This document shows, piece by piece, positions 17,223 to 25,887 of a DNA stretch of 64,000 bases. Location: the NCBI GenBank assembly GCA_030068525.1, contig JASJOS010000012.1, forward strand, positions 62,001-126,000. The letters run 5' to 3'. The stretch is from Xanthocytophaga flava (GTDB taxonomy: Bacteria > Bacteroidota > Bacteroidia > Cytophagales > 172606-1). The notes under the pieces were generated by a model, which did no database searches, had not been told where the DNA came from, and was given only the letters and a program-made list of their open reading frames with translations. Made by a program: the position numbers and the translations under genes. Each line of letters opens with the position of its first letter. Position 1 is the stretch's first letter.

Positions 17223-18245
17223 TTACTTTACCAACCCTCCATTTGGTACATATTTGTGTCCGAGCCCCTTACCTATTTTTTCAAGGTTTCGGATAGCAGA
17301 TGAGCTTATATGTTCAAACTGTTTGTCACAACGAATAAAAATCACTTTGATATCTGGTTTCATATCTTCCATAAAACGCAACTGATTTACTTCATAATCC
17401 AGATCATCTCCATTGCGCAAACCTCTTACCAAAGTAATATCACAATCACTCTCTTTTTTCGAAAGATAGTCTGTCAGCAAACCAGGAAACTTTTCAGTTT
17501 GTCTGTATTTAAATACATTCAGTTGAGTAATGTCTGTTTCCTGTGCATCTTTTTCAGGATTAATTCCTTGTGCAATTATCACCTTATCAAAAATTTTCTC
17601 CGCTTTGTGTAAAATATTCAAATGTCCATTATGCAAAGGGTTAAACGAACCGGGATATACACCAACCCTGGGTCGGTGATGCATCAGATAGGACATCAGA
17701 TTTTGGAGATTCTGGCTATTATTCGGATACTTTCTTGTCCACTCATCTAGCAATGCTAAACGTCCCATCTTATACATACTGTAATCTACAAATTGAAACT
17801 CCTTAAATACTCCTCGCTCCCATTCCATTAATTGCGTAAAATCTGAATCCGAAACAATCGCCATGTCCCAGTCAACAAATTGACGGGAAAGTTCCGTTCT
17901 AGGTTTATGTGTCTTAGTATCCAGAATCATCTCTACTACTTCTTCTGTTACAGGATGTTGTGTGACCTCCTTTAACATCTCTGCAGAACGTTCTTCATTA
18001 TCCTGAGCAGTCGGATCATACACAACATCATGAAAAAAAGCGGTTAACCGTAACTTATCCTTTTCCTCTTCCGACAATGAAGATTTTTCAATTTTGTCAA
18101 TCAGAAAAGACAAATGTTTTTCTGTATGATAAAATCGATGAGGTTCATTCCAGGAATATTGCAAACGCTCTACTCCAGCAGGAGATACCTGATACTTTTC
18201 AAAAAAGTTACTATAATTAGCGTATTCGAATAAATATGAGCTCAT
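17223..18245 (-). CDS. coaD: HD-domain phosphohydrolase fused to pantetheine-phosphate adenylyltransferase
   Basis: 340 residues from ATG 18245 (MSSYLFEYANYSNFFEKY); an upstream in-frame start at 18359 adds a non-conserved tail. Residues 1-185 are an HD-type domain of the COG4339 kind: HRFYHTEKHLSFLI, the AFFHDVVYDPTAQDNEERSAE metal motif and DTKTHK. Residues about 190-340 are CoaD: YPGSFNPLHNGHLNIL (the HxGH nucleotidyltransferase motif), VRGLRNGDDLDYE and ISSSAIRNLEKIGKG. CoaD makes dephospho-CoA from 4'-phosphopantetheine and ATP in CoA synthesis; standard CoaD has only about 160 residues. The fusion suggests the HD part hydrolyses or senses a related phosphorylated compound (inference). 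Confidence 0.9.
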   Translation of the reverse strand: MSSYLFEYANYSNFFEKYQVSPAGVERLQYSWNEPHRFYHTEKHLSFLIDKIEKSSLSEEEKDKLRLTAFFHDVVYDPTAQDNEERSAEMLKEVTQHPVTEEVVEMILDTKTHKPRTELSRQFVDWDMAIVSDSDFTQLMEWERGVFKEFQFVDYSMYKMGRLALLDEWTRKYPNNSQNLQNLMSYLMHHRPRVGVYPGSFNPLHNGHLNILHKAEKIFDKVIIAQGINPEKDAQETDITQLNVFKYRQTEKFPGLLTDYLSKKESDCDITLVRGLRNGDDLDYEVNQLRFMEDMKPDIKVIFIRCDKQFEHISSSAIRNLEKIGKGLGHKYVPNGGLVK

Positions 18246-18578
18246 AATGAAGACAAAAGTGGAACGGACACTCAGTAAATAACTTCGTAAGTATAGTAAA
18301 AGAATATATACAGGCCAATTACTCTGTAAATTCACTTCTCTATTCCGAACGAAAATCAATCATTCCTCGTTCTACACGCGGGTATAGGAACGATTTGTCT
18401 GGCAGCTCATTAAACATTTTGATGAATTAAGTAGTTGATGCTAAAGAATAAATAAATTAAACAAAAAGAAGCTGATCTATGTTAGTAATCTAATATCACT
18501 ATGCTTTGGTCTTATTGAGTATAGTAATAAGTATCACTTCCTCAGCCAATACACTATTAACAGATTATTTTACTGCGA

Positions 18579-18986
18579 ATGAAAGTAAGTGTTTTTCGAA
18601 AAGAACAGTTTAATGCAGCCCACCGATTACACAATCCAGCCTGGTCGGATGAACAAAATGCCAGAGTATTTGGCAAATGCAACAATCCCAACTATCATGG
18701 TCATAACTATGAGTTAATAGTTAAAGTCACAGGAGAACCTAATGCGGAGACTGGGTATGTAATGGATATGAAGATCCTATCTGATATTATTAAACAACAT
18801 ATAACAGACAAATTTGATCATCGCAACCTGAATGTAGATACAGAAGAATTTAAACATAAAAATCCTACCGCTGAAAATATAGCTATTGTGATCTGGCATA
18901 TTCTCCGTGAAAAAATTGACTCGCAACTTGATTTAAAAGTAACTTTGTATGAAACCGAACGAAACTATGTCGAATTCCCAGCATAA
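18579..18986 (+). CDS. queD: 6-carboxytetrahydropterin synthase / 6-pyruvoyl-tetrahydropterin synthase family
   Basis: 135 residues, the usual length. The zinc-binding His residues are in FNAAHRLH (His15 region) and YHGHNYEL; the catalytic region includes GYVMDMKIL, KFDHRNLN, PTAENIA and LYETERNYVEF, all typical of QueD. The enzyme turns 7,8-dihydroneopterin triphosphate into 6-carboxy-tetrahydropterin, the second step to preQ0 and queuosine; PTPS activity in tetrahydrobiopterin synthesis is possible. It overlaps folE, which makes its substrate, so the two form an operon. The other que genes are not in the window. Confidence 0.93.
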   Translation: MKVSVFRKEQFNAAHRLHNPAWSDEQNARVFGKCNNPNYHGHNYELIVKVTGEPNAETGYVMDMKILSDIIKQHITDKFDHRNLNVDTEEFKHKNPTAENIAIVIWHILREKIDSQLDLKVTLYETERNYVEFPA

Positions 18987-19692
18987 TCACAGTCATCAAC
19001 ATCTACAAAGCGGAAAAATACATGATGTAAGCCACCTGACTATTGACGAGATTGGCGATGATCACATCCTTACCTCTTTTGACACCCCTATGCGTGCGGA
19101 TGCCTTTGATAGAGATGATGATCTGAAAGTTGAATTGATTGAAAAGCATTTTCGCGAAATCATGCATATACTTGGCCTTGACCTCACAGACGACAGTTTG
19201 AAAGGTACACCAAACCGGGTAGCAAAAATGTATGTAAAGGAAATATTCAGTGGCTTGAATCCTGAAAATAAGCCGTCAGTAACACTGTTTGAGAATAAAT
19301 ACAAATACAGTGAGATGCTTGTGGAAAAAGATATTTCGTTTTATTCTAACTGTGAGCATCACTTTGTCCCTATTTTTGGGAAAGCACATATTGCTTATAT
19401 TTCCAGTGGACAGGTTGTTGGCTTGTCTAAATTAAATCGTATTGTGCAGTATTATGCGAAACGCCCTCAAGTTCAGGAACGTTTAACGGTACAGATTGCT
19501 CGTGAATTGCAGGAAGTATTGCAAACAGAAAATATTGCTGTGGTCATTGATGCCAAACACATGTGTGTTGCCTCAAGAGGAGTAAATGATATCACATCTT
19601 CAACAGTTACTGCTTTTTATAGTGGAAAATTTAAAGAAGAAGCGACTAAGACTGAGTTTCTCAAATATCTGGAACTCAAAACAGAGTTTTAA
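18967..19692 (+). CDS. folE: GTP cyclohydrolase I
   Basis: The enzyme opens GTP to 7,8-dihydroneopterin triphosphate, the first step to folate, queuosine and biopterin; it acts as a decamer in the cytoplasm. About 241 residues from ATG 18967 (MSNSQHNHSHQH...); an ATG six codons upstream is also possible. The N-terminal 35 residues are His- and Ser-rich and longer than usual. The zinc ligands are in FYSNCEHHFVP and HMCVASRGV, with KLNRIVQYYAKRPQVQERLT between them. It overlaps the end of queD by 20 bp, so the two are co-translated. A good terminator follows. Confidence 0.96.
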   Translation: MSNSQHNHSHQHLQSGKIHDVSHLTIDEIGDDHILTSFDTPMRADAFDRDDDLKVELIEKHFREIMHILGLDLTDDSLKGTPNRVAKMYVKEIFSGLNPENKPSVTLFENKYKYSEMLVEKDISFYSNCEHHFVPIFGKAHIAYISSGQVVGLSKLNRIVQYYAKRPQVQERLTVQIARELQEVLQTENIAVVIDAKHMCVASRGVNDITSSTVTAFYSGKFKEEATKTEFLKYLELKTEF

Positions 19693-19717
19693 TCTAACAG
19701 CTTCGACATAGTATATC

Positions 19718-19754
19718 AGAAGGACATGGTTTATTGCTATGTCCTTCTTTTTTT
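19718..19754 (+). terminator. Rho-independent terminator of queD-folE
   Basis: Arms 19718-19727 (AGAAGGACAT) and 19739-19748 (ATGTCCTTCT) pair perfectly around an 11-nt loop and are followed by T through 19754. It lies 25 bp after the folE stop codon. Confidence 0.9.
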
Positions 19755-19770
19755 GCAAAATAAAAATTCC

Positions 19771-19778
19771 TAGCTTTG
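19771..19778 (+). promoter_or_regulatory. -7 element of a probable cysM promoter
   Basis: TAGCTTTG matches TAnnTTTG. A TTTG lies at 19752-19755, but the spacer is only 15 nt, shorter than the common 19-21. It overlaps the tail of the folE terminator. The start of transcription would be near 19784, about 80 nt before cysM. Confidence 0.35.
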
Positions 19779-19864
19779 CACTTAAAATCCATATAGAGAT
19801 AGTAGAGAAGTATTATAACTTGTAAATCTCATAACTATCCTACATAAAGTTCACTCTAAGCATC

Positions 19865-20749
19865 ATGGCTACTATTATAGATTTAATTGGAAACACTCCC
19901 CTGGTAGAACTCAATCATATTAATCCGAATCCCAATGTTAAGCTTTATGGCAAAATGGAAGGACATAACCCTGGAGGAAGTGTCAAGGATAGAGCAGCAC
20001 TGGGAATGATTAGTGGGGCATTAAAAAGAGGAGAAATCAAACCAGGGATAAAACTTATTGAGGCAACGAGTGGAAATACAGGTATAGCACTGGCTATGAT
20101 TGCCAGTATGTACAATTTAGAAATTGAATTAGTGATGCCTGAAAATGCAACAAAAGAACGTGTTCAAACAATGGAAGCTTTTGGTGCAAAAGTTATTTTA
20201 ACACCCAAAGAACAATCAATGGAAGGGTCTATTGACTATGTCAATGAGCAGGTTTCCAAAGGAGGATATTTTGTACTGAATCAGTTCGGAAACCCTGACA
20301 ACTGGAATGCACACTACCATACCACAGGGCCAGAAATATGGAAAGATACCCAGAGAAAAATCACACATTTTGTTTCCGCGATGGGCACAACGGGTACTAT
20401 TATGGGTGTATCCCGCTATTTGAAAGAACAAAATCCCAAAGTACAGATTATAGGTTGTCAGCCAACAGATGAATCCAATATTCCAGGAATTCGGAAATGG
20501 CCAGAAGCATATCTTCCTAAAATATTTGATAGAGAACGTGTAGATCAGGTACAGGAAGTTTCACAGGAAGAAGCAACTACAATGACTCGTCACTTAGCTC
20601 GCAAGGAAGCGGTTTTTTGCGGTATGAGTGCAGGTGGAGCTGCCGCAGTTGCAGCACGTATAGCAGGACAAATAGACAAAGGTGTCATCGTTTGTGTGAT
20701 CTGTGATCGGGGAGATCGTTATTTATCTTCTGATTTATTTGCCAATTAA
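19865..20749 (+). CDS. cysM: Cysteine synthase B (O-acetylserine sulfhydrylase)
   Basis: 294 residues, a PLP fold type II enzyme that makes cysteine from O-acetylserine and sulfide or thiosulfate in the cytoplasm. The N-terminal pattern is IIDLIGNTPLVEL; the PLP lysine is in GGSVKDRAALGMI (about residue 42), the substrate loop in EATSGNTGIALAM, and the PLP-phosphate glycine loop in SAMGTTGTIMGVSRYLKEQ. The shorter size and the PTDESNIPGIRKWPEAYLP segment favour CysM over CysK. No cysE or sulfate genes are nearby. A long hairpin lies 41 bp downstream. Confidence 0.92.
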   Translation: MATIIDLIGNTPLVELNHINPNPNVKLYGKMEGHNPGGSVKDRAALGMISGALKRGEIKPGIKLIEATSGNTGIALAMIASMYNLEIELVMPENATKERVQTMEAFGAKVILTPKEQSMEGSIDYVNEQVSKGGYFVLNQFGNPDNWNAHYHTTGPEIWKDTQRKITHFVSAMGTTGTIMGVSRYLKEQNPKVQIIGCQPTDESNIPGIRKWPEAYLPKIFDRERVDQVQEVSQEEATTMTRHLARKEAVFCGMSAGGAAAVAARIAGQIDKGVIVCVICDRGDRYLSSDLFAN

Positions 20750-20790
20750 TAGTTTGTGTGCTTCATACGTTCTAATTAACCTCTCACAAT

Positions 20791-20833
20791 TATATAAGTT
20801 TGGATATGTTCTAACCTCATCCAAACTTATATA
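20791..20833 (+). repeat. Inverted repeat downstream of cysM
   Basis: Arms 20791-20805 (TATATAAGTTTGGAT) and 20819-20833 pair perfectly over 15 bp around a 13-nt loop. There is no clear T-run, so it could be a terminator without a U-tract or an mRNA 3'-end stem. Confidence 0.55.
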
Positions 20834-20974
20834 CGTACTTTAGGATAGTACCCTTCCGATAAAATCATACATTCACATCTTCTGAATTTTCCGTCTTCAG
20901 ATTCTCCCACCTACATTCCTTATCAATTTTACACCCAACTACTTTTTGAAAGTTTAGTATTGTATTTTTGTAAA

Positions 20975-21835
20975 ATGAATATTTTATTATTTGCAGATCT
21001 TCATGGAAGAATTTTGCCAGCTCTTAAGTTAGCCATACGACTCCAGAAGGAAAGAAATATACAATTAGATCTGATAGTGCAATGTGGAGATATGGGTATT
21101 TATCCGGAACCCGCAAAATTTGACAAAGCAACACTCCGCCACGCTCAACGGGATGAAACTGAATTAGGCTTTAGTCGCTATTTCACACATCCATCCACAG
21201 AAGTAGCCTCTTTACTTGAAGAATTATCCTGTGATGTTATATGTGTCAGAGGCAATCATGAAGATCATGAATTTCTGAATGGATTAGAGCAAAAATCATC
21301 AGAGCCACGGTTTCCTATCGACTGTTATAAACGTATATATGTATGCAAGACTGGACATATCCAGAAATTTGAAAAAGAGGGACAACACATAAGTATTGCA
21401 GGTATAGGGCGTATTGGCAATAGAGGTAATAAGAGTCCAAACGGAACTCAACGTTTTATTCAGCCATACGAACAACAAGCCTTACAGTCTCTTCGTAAAC
21501 AAATTACGCATATTGACATTCTGGTTACCCATGATTGTTCACTTCATTTTTTTGATAAGGATTTTGGTATGCAGGAGATTCGGGACTTTTTAGACTATCA
21601 CAAACCCTTTTATCACTTCTTTGGTCATACAGGACATTCGTATCAGGCTGTTCCAGATGAAAACCGATTTACTACCTCTGTTAAAATAGCAGAATTGGAA
21701 TGGCAGCACAATGGGACTTTTCCAGAAGGAAGTATGGTACTGTTACGATGGAAAGATCAATATGAGCATGAAATAGAAGTAATTAATGATACATGGATAA
21801 AAGAATATACTCCTGAAACATGGAAATATATGTAG
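20975..21835 (+). CDS. Metallophosphoesterase (calcineurin-like)
   Basis: 286 residues from the ATG at 20975 (MNILLFADLHGRIL); a TTG at 20960 is the only earlier start. The metal-binding motifs of the calcineurin-like superfamily are in order: DLHG (D8, H10), CGDMG, RGNHEDHE, VTHDCS and FGHTGHSYQ. An insertion with KSSEPRFPIDCYKRI lies between motifs 3 and 4. The cytoplasmic enzyme cleaves a phosphoester; the substrate is unknown. A TAnnTTTG element (20963-20970) ends 4 bp before the ATG, so the mRNA may be leaderless, though no TTG is well placed. Confidence 0.88.
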   Translation: MNILLFADLHGRILPALKLAIRLQKERNIQLDLIVQCGDMGIYPEPAKFDKATLRHAQRDETELGFSRYFTHPSTEVASLLEELSCDVICVRGNHEDHEFLNGLEQKSSEPRFPIDCYKRIYVCKTGHIQKFEKEGQHISIAGIGRIGNRGNKSPNGTQRFIQPYEQQALQSLRKQITHIDILVTHDCSLHFFDKDFGMQEIRDFLDYHKPFYHFFGHTGHSYQAVPDENRFTTSVKIAELEWQHNGTFPEGSMVLLRWKDQYEHEIEVINDTWIKEYTPETWKYM

Positions 21836-21956
21836 CTCAAGTATATCCTGAATCATTTATTGATAACATCATTTTCTATTCCCCTGATATTTACGGACAT
21901 TTGCACCATCTTTTGTTTTATTAAAAAATCCTCATCGCAGGAAATACAATCCCTCT

Positions 21957-22670
21957 ATGATTCAAAGTATTAAAGATATTGTTCTCTTTGAAAACGACGA
22001 TTACATTCTGGTCAACAAACCTCCTCATGTAGCAACCCTTGACGAACGGACAGGTGATAAAAGCAGCATTCTGCGCATTGCCAAAAATTATCATTCGGAT
22101 ATACAGGCAGGTCATAGACTTGATAAAGAAACATCGGGTGTATTAGCTCTTGCTAAAAATCCAGAAGCCTATCGCCATTTATCTATGCAGTTTGAGCACC
22201 GGCAGGTTGATAAGATCTATCATGCAGTAGTACATGGCACAGAGGCACTTGAAAACGTAAACGTGTATCTGCCTATACTTCCACTAAAAGATGGATCTGT
22301 ACGAATTGACACACAAAATGGCAAAGAAGCAGAGACGTTTTTTGATACGTTAGCTATCTATAAAAAACATTCATTGGTACAATGTGCACCTGTTACAGGT
22401 CGTATGCACCAGATTCGTATTCACTTGAGTTGCCTCAAAATGCCGATTGTATGTGATCCTCAATATGGGGGGGCACCTATCTTTCTGTCAGAGATAAAAC
22501 GAAAATTCAATCTCAAACAAGGTACAGAGGAACAACCCCTGATTCAGCGGGTAGCATTGCATGCATTTTCGCTTTCATTTCATTTATTAAATGATGAATT
22601 GATAACTGTAGAAGCTCCTTATCCTAAGGATATGCAGGCACTCATTAAACAACTGGAAAAAAATGTTTAG
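21957..22670 (+). CDS. RluA-family RNA pseudouridine synthase
   Basis: 237 residues without an S4 domain. The catalytic motif is HRLDKETSGVLALAKN (Asp about residue 60), with the start ILVNKPPHVATLD and the RMHQIRIHLSCLKMPIVCDPQYGG segment conserved. It isomerises uridine to pseudouridine in rRNA or tRNA; the target cannot be assigned from sequence. It is monocistronic and convergent with the GH109 gene; a terminator lies between them. Confidence 0.93.
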   Translation: MIQSIKDIVLFENDDYILVNKPPHVATLDERTGDKSSILRIAKNYHSDIQAGHRLDKETSGVLALAKNPEAYRHLSMQFEHRQVDKIYHAVVHGTEALENVNVYLPILPLKDGSVRIDTQNGKEAETFFDTLAIYKKHSLVQCAPVTGRMHQIRIHLSCLKMPIVCDPQYGGAPIFLSEIKRKFNLKQGTEEQPLIQRVALHAFSLSFHLLNDELITVEAPYPKDMQALIKQLEKNV

Positions 22671-22674
22671 ATAC

Positions 22675-22708
22675 AAAAAACGCTGAAAGTTCTTTTTCAG
22701 CGTTTTTT
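22675..22708. terminator. Bidirectional terminator between rlu and GH109 genes
   Basis: Arms 22675-22688 (AAAAAACGCTGAAA) and 22695-22708 pair perfectly around a 6-nt loop, with A-runs on the left and T-runs on the right. The genes on both sides converge here. Confidence 0.9.
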
Positions 22709-22719
22709 AGTATAATATT

Positions 22720-24072
22720 TTAAAAATCGTCATTTAAAGCAAAAACAGGCTTACGATTACTCCACTTTCCTTTTGTAAAATCTGGAAACTCTATCAAACT
22801 TCCTCCTTTACTAATTGATTCCTCTGACAATGGGCTGATAGCACTCCAGGTAACAGCATCATATACGTCTATAGGTGGTGGTAACTTACGTTTTACAGAT
22901 TCGATAAACGTTCGCAATACAAAAAAATCCATCCCCCCATGTCCTGCATTCTCGGCATCTTTCTCAAACCTTTTCCATAACGGATGATCGTATTTGGCCT
23001 GGTAGTCAGCAAAGGGCTCCCATTGATCATGCTTAGGACTTGCCTTTGCCAGATAAATCTGATTTCCATCATTCATCCAGATACCTTCTGTACCCTGAGC
23101 CCTGAATCCCAGAGAATACGGACGTGGAGAATTTGTGTCATGTATAATGACAACGTTTTCCCCATTCTGACACTGGATACTGGTAGTGACTATATCTCCC
23201 AGTTTAAAGCTCACCTTGGCATTTGGATGATTTTCACCCCCATTGTCTACAATATACTTATGTAGACCACGGGATTTCGTAGCCATAGAGCTTAACCGGA
23301 TAAAGCGATTCCCTCTGTTTATATTTAACCATTCAGCCACAGGACCAATACCATGTGTTGGATACAAATCACCATTACGATCTACTGAGTGTTGTGTACG
23401 CCAGTGGGCTTCACTTAATCCTTTCTCTCCAAACTCTACACCTCCACCATAAGGTTGTTTACCATCATTGAATTTAACCGGACGCAAATCGTGTTCGTAA
23501 CCACAATGAGCATATAACATCTCTCCAAATAACCCCTGCCGAACCATATTCAGGACAGCCATTACATCCCTACGATAACACACATTTTCCAATAACATCA
23601 AATGAGTACCTGTTTTCTCATGAGTTTCGACTAAATCCCAGGCTTCCTTTACTGTAACCATTGCGGGTACTTCCAATCCTACATATTTTCCAGCTTTCAT
23701 TGCTGCAATCGCCATGGGTGTATGCCATTGCCAGGGAGTAGATATCACTACACCATCAATATCTGAACGTTGTACTAGTTTCTCAAAATCTTTTTCGCCT
23801 GAATAGACTGTGGCAGCCTTCCTGCCAGATTTTTGAATCATCTGATTGCTTTCTTTGATAGCAGCAGGATCAATATCAGCAATAGCTGTTATTTCTACAT
23901 CAGGTCGAAATAAGGCTTGTTGTAAATGATTCCGACCACGTAGTCCTACACCAATAAAGGCTAAGCGGACATTTGCCTTCTCCTGATAATCAGAAGAAGC
24001 CCAGTTGGGCTGAATTACAGAACCAGCGACAAATGCAAAAGAAGATTGTTTGAGAAAACTTCGTCTATCCAT
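22720..24072 (-). CDS. GH109 family alpha-N-acetylgalactosaminidase (NAD-dependent, exported)
   Basis: 450 residues with a twin-arginine-like signal (DRRSFLKQSSFAFVAGSV). The protein is of the Gfo/Idh/MocA fold with an NAD-binding loop FIGVGLRGRNHLQQ. It carries the segments that mark glycoside hydrolase family 109, such as VCYRRDVMAVLNMVRQGLFG, GGGVEFGEKGLSEAHWRTQHS, DLYPTHGIGPV and RPYSLGFRAQGTEG, plus the ending FALNDDF. GH109 enzymes use bound NAD to remove terminal alpha-GalNAc by an oxidation-elimination route. It follows susD on the same strand after a strong terminator, so it probably belongs to the same glycan-use locus. Confidence 0.9.
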   Translation of the reverse strand: MDRRSFLKQSSFAFVAGSVIQPNWASSDYQEKANVRLAFIGVGLRGRNHLQQALFRPDVEITAIADIDPAAIKESNQMIQKSGRKAATVYSGEKDFEKLVQRSDIDGVVISTPWQWHTPMAIAAMKAGKYVGLEVPAMVTVKEAWDLVETHEKTGTHLMLLENVCYRRDVMAVLNMVRQGLFGEMLYAHCGYEHDLRPVKFNDGKQPYGGGVEFGEKGLSEAHWRTQHSVDRNGDLYPTHGIGPVAEWLNINRGNRFIRLSSMATKSRGLHKYIVDNGGENHPNAKVSFKLGDIVTTSIQCQNGENVVIIHDTNSPRPYSLGFRAQGTEGIWMNDGNQIYLAKASPKHDQWEPFADYQAKYDHPLWKRFEKDAENAGHGGMDFFVLRTFIESVKRKLPPPIDVYDAVTWSAISPLSEESISKGGSLIEFPDFTKGKWSNRKPVFALNDDF

Positions 24073-24183
24073 GGTGAAATATTGTAGAATAAGGTTTATA
24101 CAATTCTAAAAAAAAATTGCATTTATTTTAGTAAAAAGAAAGAAGTATTTTATTTCCACTCATATAGCATAGAAATACTGAAT

Positions 24184-24243
24184 CAATAATAAAAGAAAAC
24201 GGACCAACCTTTTCCAGGAGTAGTCCGTTTTCTTTTATTATTG
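24184..24243 (-). terminator. Terminator of the susC-susD transcript
   Basis: Arms 24184-24204 and 24223-24243 are perfectly complementary over 21 bp with an 18-nt loop. The outer part of the stem is A/T-rich, so the minus-strand transcript ends in T-rich sequence. It begins 14 bp after the susD stop and ends before the GH109 gene. Confidence 0.85.
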
Positions 24244-24257
24244 AAGTTGAGGAATTA

Positions 24258-25883
24258 TTATTGATCCCACCATACACGAGTAGTCCATGTATCACCACCA
24301 GTCAGACTTTTCACAGCATCCTGATAGCTTTGTGGGTTTTGAGTAGCTTCATTTGATGGATAAGGTTCTCTTCTTGGTATCGTAGAATTAGAGAAGTTAC
24401 CTGTATAATTAACAGGAACCAAAACCGGATATCCAGAACGTCTCCAGTTACTCCATGCCTCCACAAAATTCATCAAAGTGCCATTTACTACCCAATATTG
24501 TTCATTGATTTGTTGCAAAGCAGTTCCCGAATTCAAAGGATGTGCATCTGCATAAGCGTCTGCGGCTGATGCAGTAATTGTAGCAGCAGTTCCAAACTTA
24601 GCTAAAGATTGAATACCTGCAGAAACCCCTTTTTTATAAAAGTCAGCAGCAGTTCCACCTACAGAATAACCACGTTCAGCTGCTTCTGCCAAAAGTAAAG
24701 CAACTTCTGCATAAGTAAGTACAAACAAAGGACCGCTGCGATCACTATAAACAGGTGTAGGACGTGAGTATTTTCCAAGTACTGCAGGCTGATCTGTAGT
24801 ATCCTTCGGAGTAATTACTGCTGGCGTTGAACCAGGATAATCAGCTCTCTTTGTTAAATCAGTTGCTCCTCCATTCAAATCATATCCATTAGGTAAACCG
24901 AATTGAATAGCTGGATCCGAATTTCCATCAGCATTTCTTTGGTTTGCATGTAAGCCATTGGCAGGAACTTCAGAAACCTTTGATAAACGAATATCATCAG
25001 TAGCCTTTAAATAATCAATAAAAGTTTTGCTCCAACGAACTTCATAAAGATCCGCCGTTACATTGAAAGCATCTGCATTACCATTATTATACCCATTTGG
25101 ATTATCACCCTTCACATAAGCATCATCTTCTACACTTGTAAAAACTCCTCCTGCTACTGCTTTTTCTGCATAGGTTTTAGCGGTTGCCGGATCAGCTTTT
25201 ACTAATCGCATAGCTAATTTCAACATTAGCGAATAGCCATATTTCTTCCATTTGGCAATATCACCTTCATAAGGGAAGGCGTCATAAGCAGGTTTCTCAC
25301 CAGCTATATCCAACTTACTAACAACCGAATCCAGCTTGCTCAACATTGATTTGTAAAGAGTCTCTTGAGAATCATATTTTGGTGTAAAAAATCCTTCTTT
25401 CGCCTTCAATGCTTGAGAATACGGAACATTGCCATAAACATCAGAAATAGTAGCTATACTCTGAATCTGCATAATAACAGCTATCTTACTCACATTTGGA
25501 TACAAAGGATTATTCTTTGTCTGACGTTCCATCTCATATGCATAACTTGCAGCTTTATATGCTTCTCTCCAAATACTTTGCACATAAGAGTTTGTATTAG
25601 AAGATATTCTATACTTATCTCCGTTGGAATAGTAGTTTGCACCTCCAGTTGATGTAGAAGCTAAAATTTGCACCCACATACTTTGAAACAAAATTCCAGA
25701 ATTATAACCATATGTGGAGTTCGCATATGTAAATTGGCTGGATGGCAACAATAATTGAGGATCAAAGGAGCTTTCTGTAGCTTTGTTTGGATCTGTATTA
25801 ATGTCGTCAAAATTCTTTGAACAAGACATTTGTAAAAGCCCTATTCCTATAAGTAAACTAAATGCGATTAGTGTTCTTTTCAT
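24258..25883 (-). CDS. SusD-like outer-membrane glycan-binding lipoprotein
   Basis: 541 residues with a lipoprotein signal (LIGIGLLQMSCSKNF; Cys21 lipidated). The pattern of N-terminal DINTDPNKAT, helical TPR-like segments and a C-terminal SWNRVRR-like substitute (EAWSNWRRSGYPVL) is typical of the SusD-like_2 family. It sits on the cell surface and hands glycans to the SusC channel. Its start is 4 bp after susC. The substrate is unknown; the GH109 gene next door points to GalNAc-containing glycans (inference). Confidence 0.93.
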   Translation of the reverse strand: MKRTLIAFSLLIGIGLLQMSCSKNFDDINTDPNKATESSFDPQLLLPSSQFTYANSTYGYNSGILFQSMWVQILASTSTGGANYYSNGDKYRISSNTNSYVQSIWREAYKAASYAYEMERQTKNNPLYPNVSKIAVIMQIQSIATISDVYGNVPYSQALKAKEGFFTPKYDSQETLYKSMLSKLDSVVSKLDIAGEKPAYDAFPYEGDIAKWKKYGYSLMLKLAMRLVKADPATAKTYAEKAVAGGVFTSVEDDAYVKGDNPNGYNNGNADAFNVTADLYEVRWSKTFIDYLKATDDIRLSKVSEVPANGLHANQRNADGNSDPAIQFGLPNGYDLNGGATDLTKRADYPGSTPAVITPKDTTDQPAVLGKYSRPTPVYSDRSGPLFVLTYAEVALLLAEAAERGYSVGGTAADFYKKGVSAGIQSLAKFGTAATITASAADAYADAHPLNSGTALQQINEQYWVVNGTLMNFVEAWSNWRRSGYPVLVPVNYTGNFSNSTIPRREPYPSNEATQNPQSYQDAVKSLTGGDTWTTRVWWDQ

Positions 25884-25887
25884 AATT

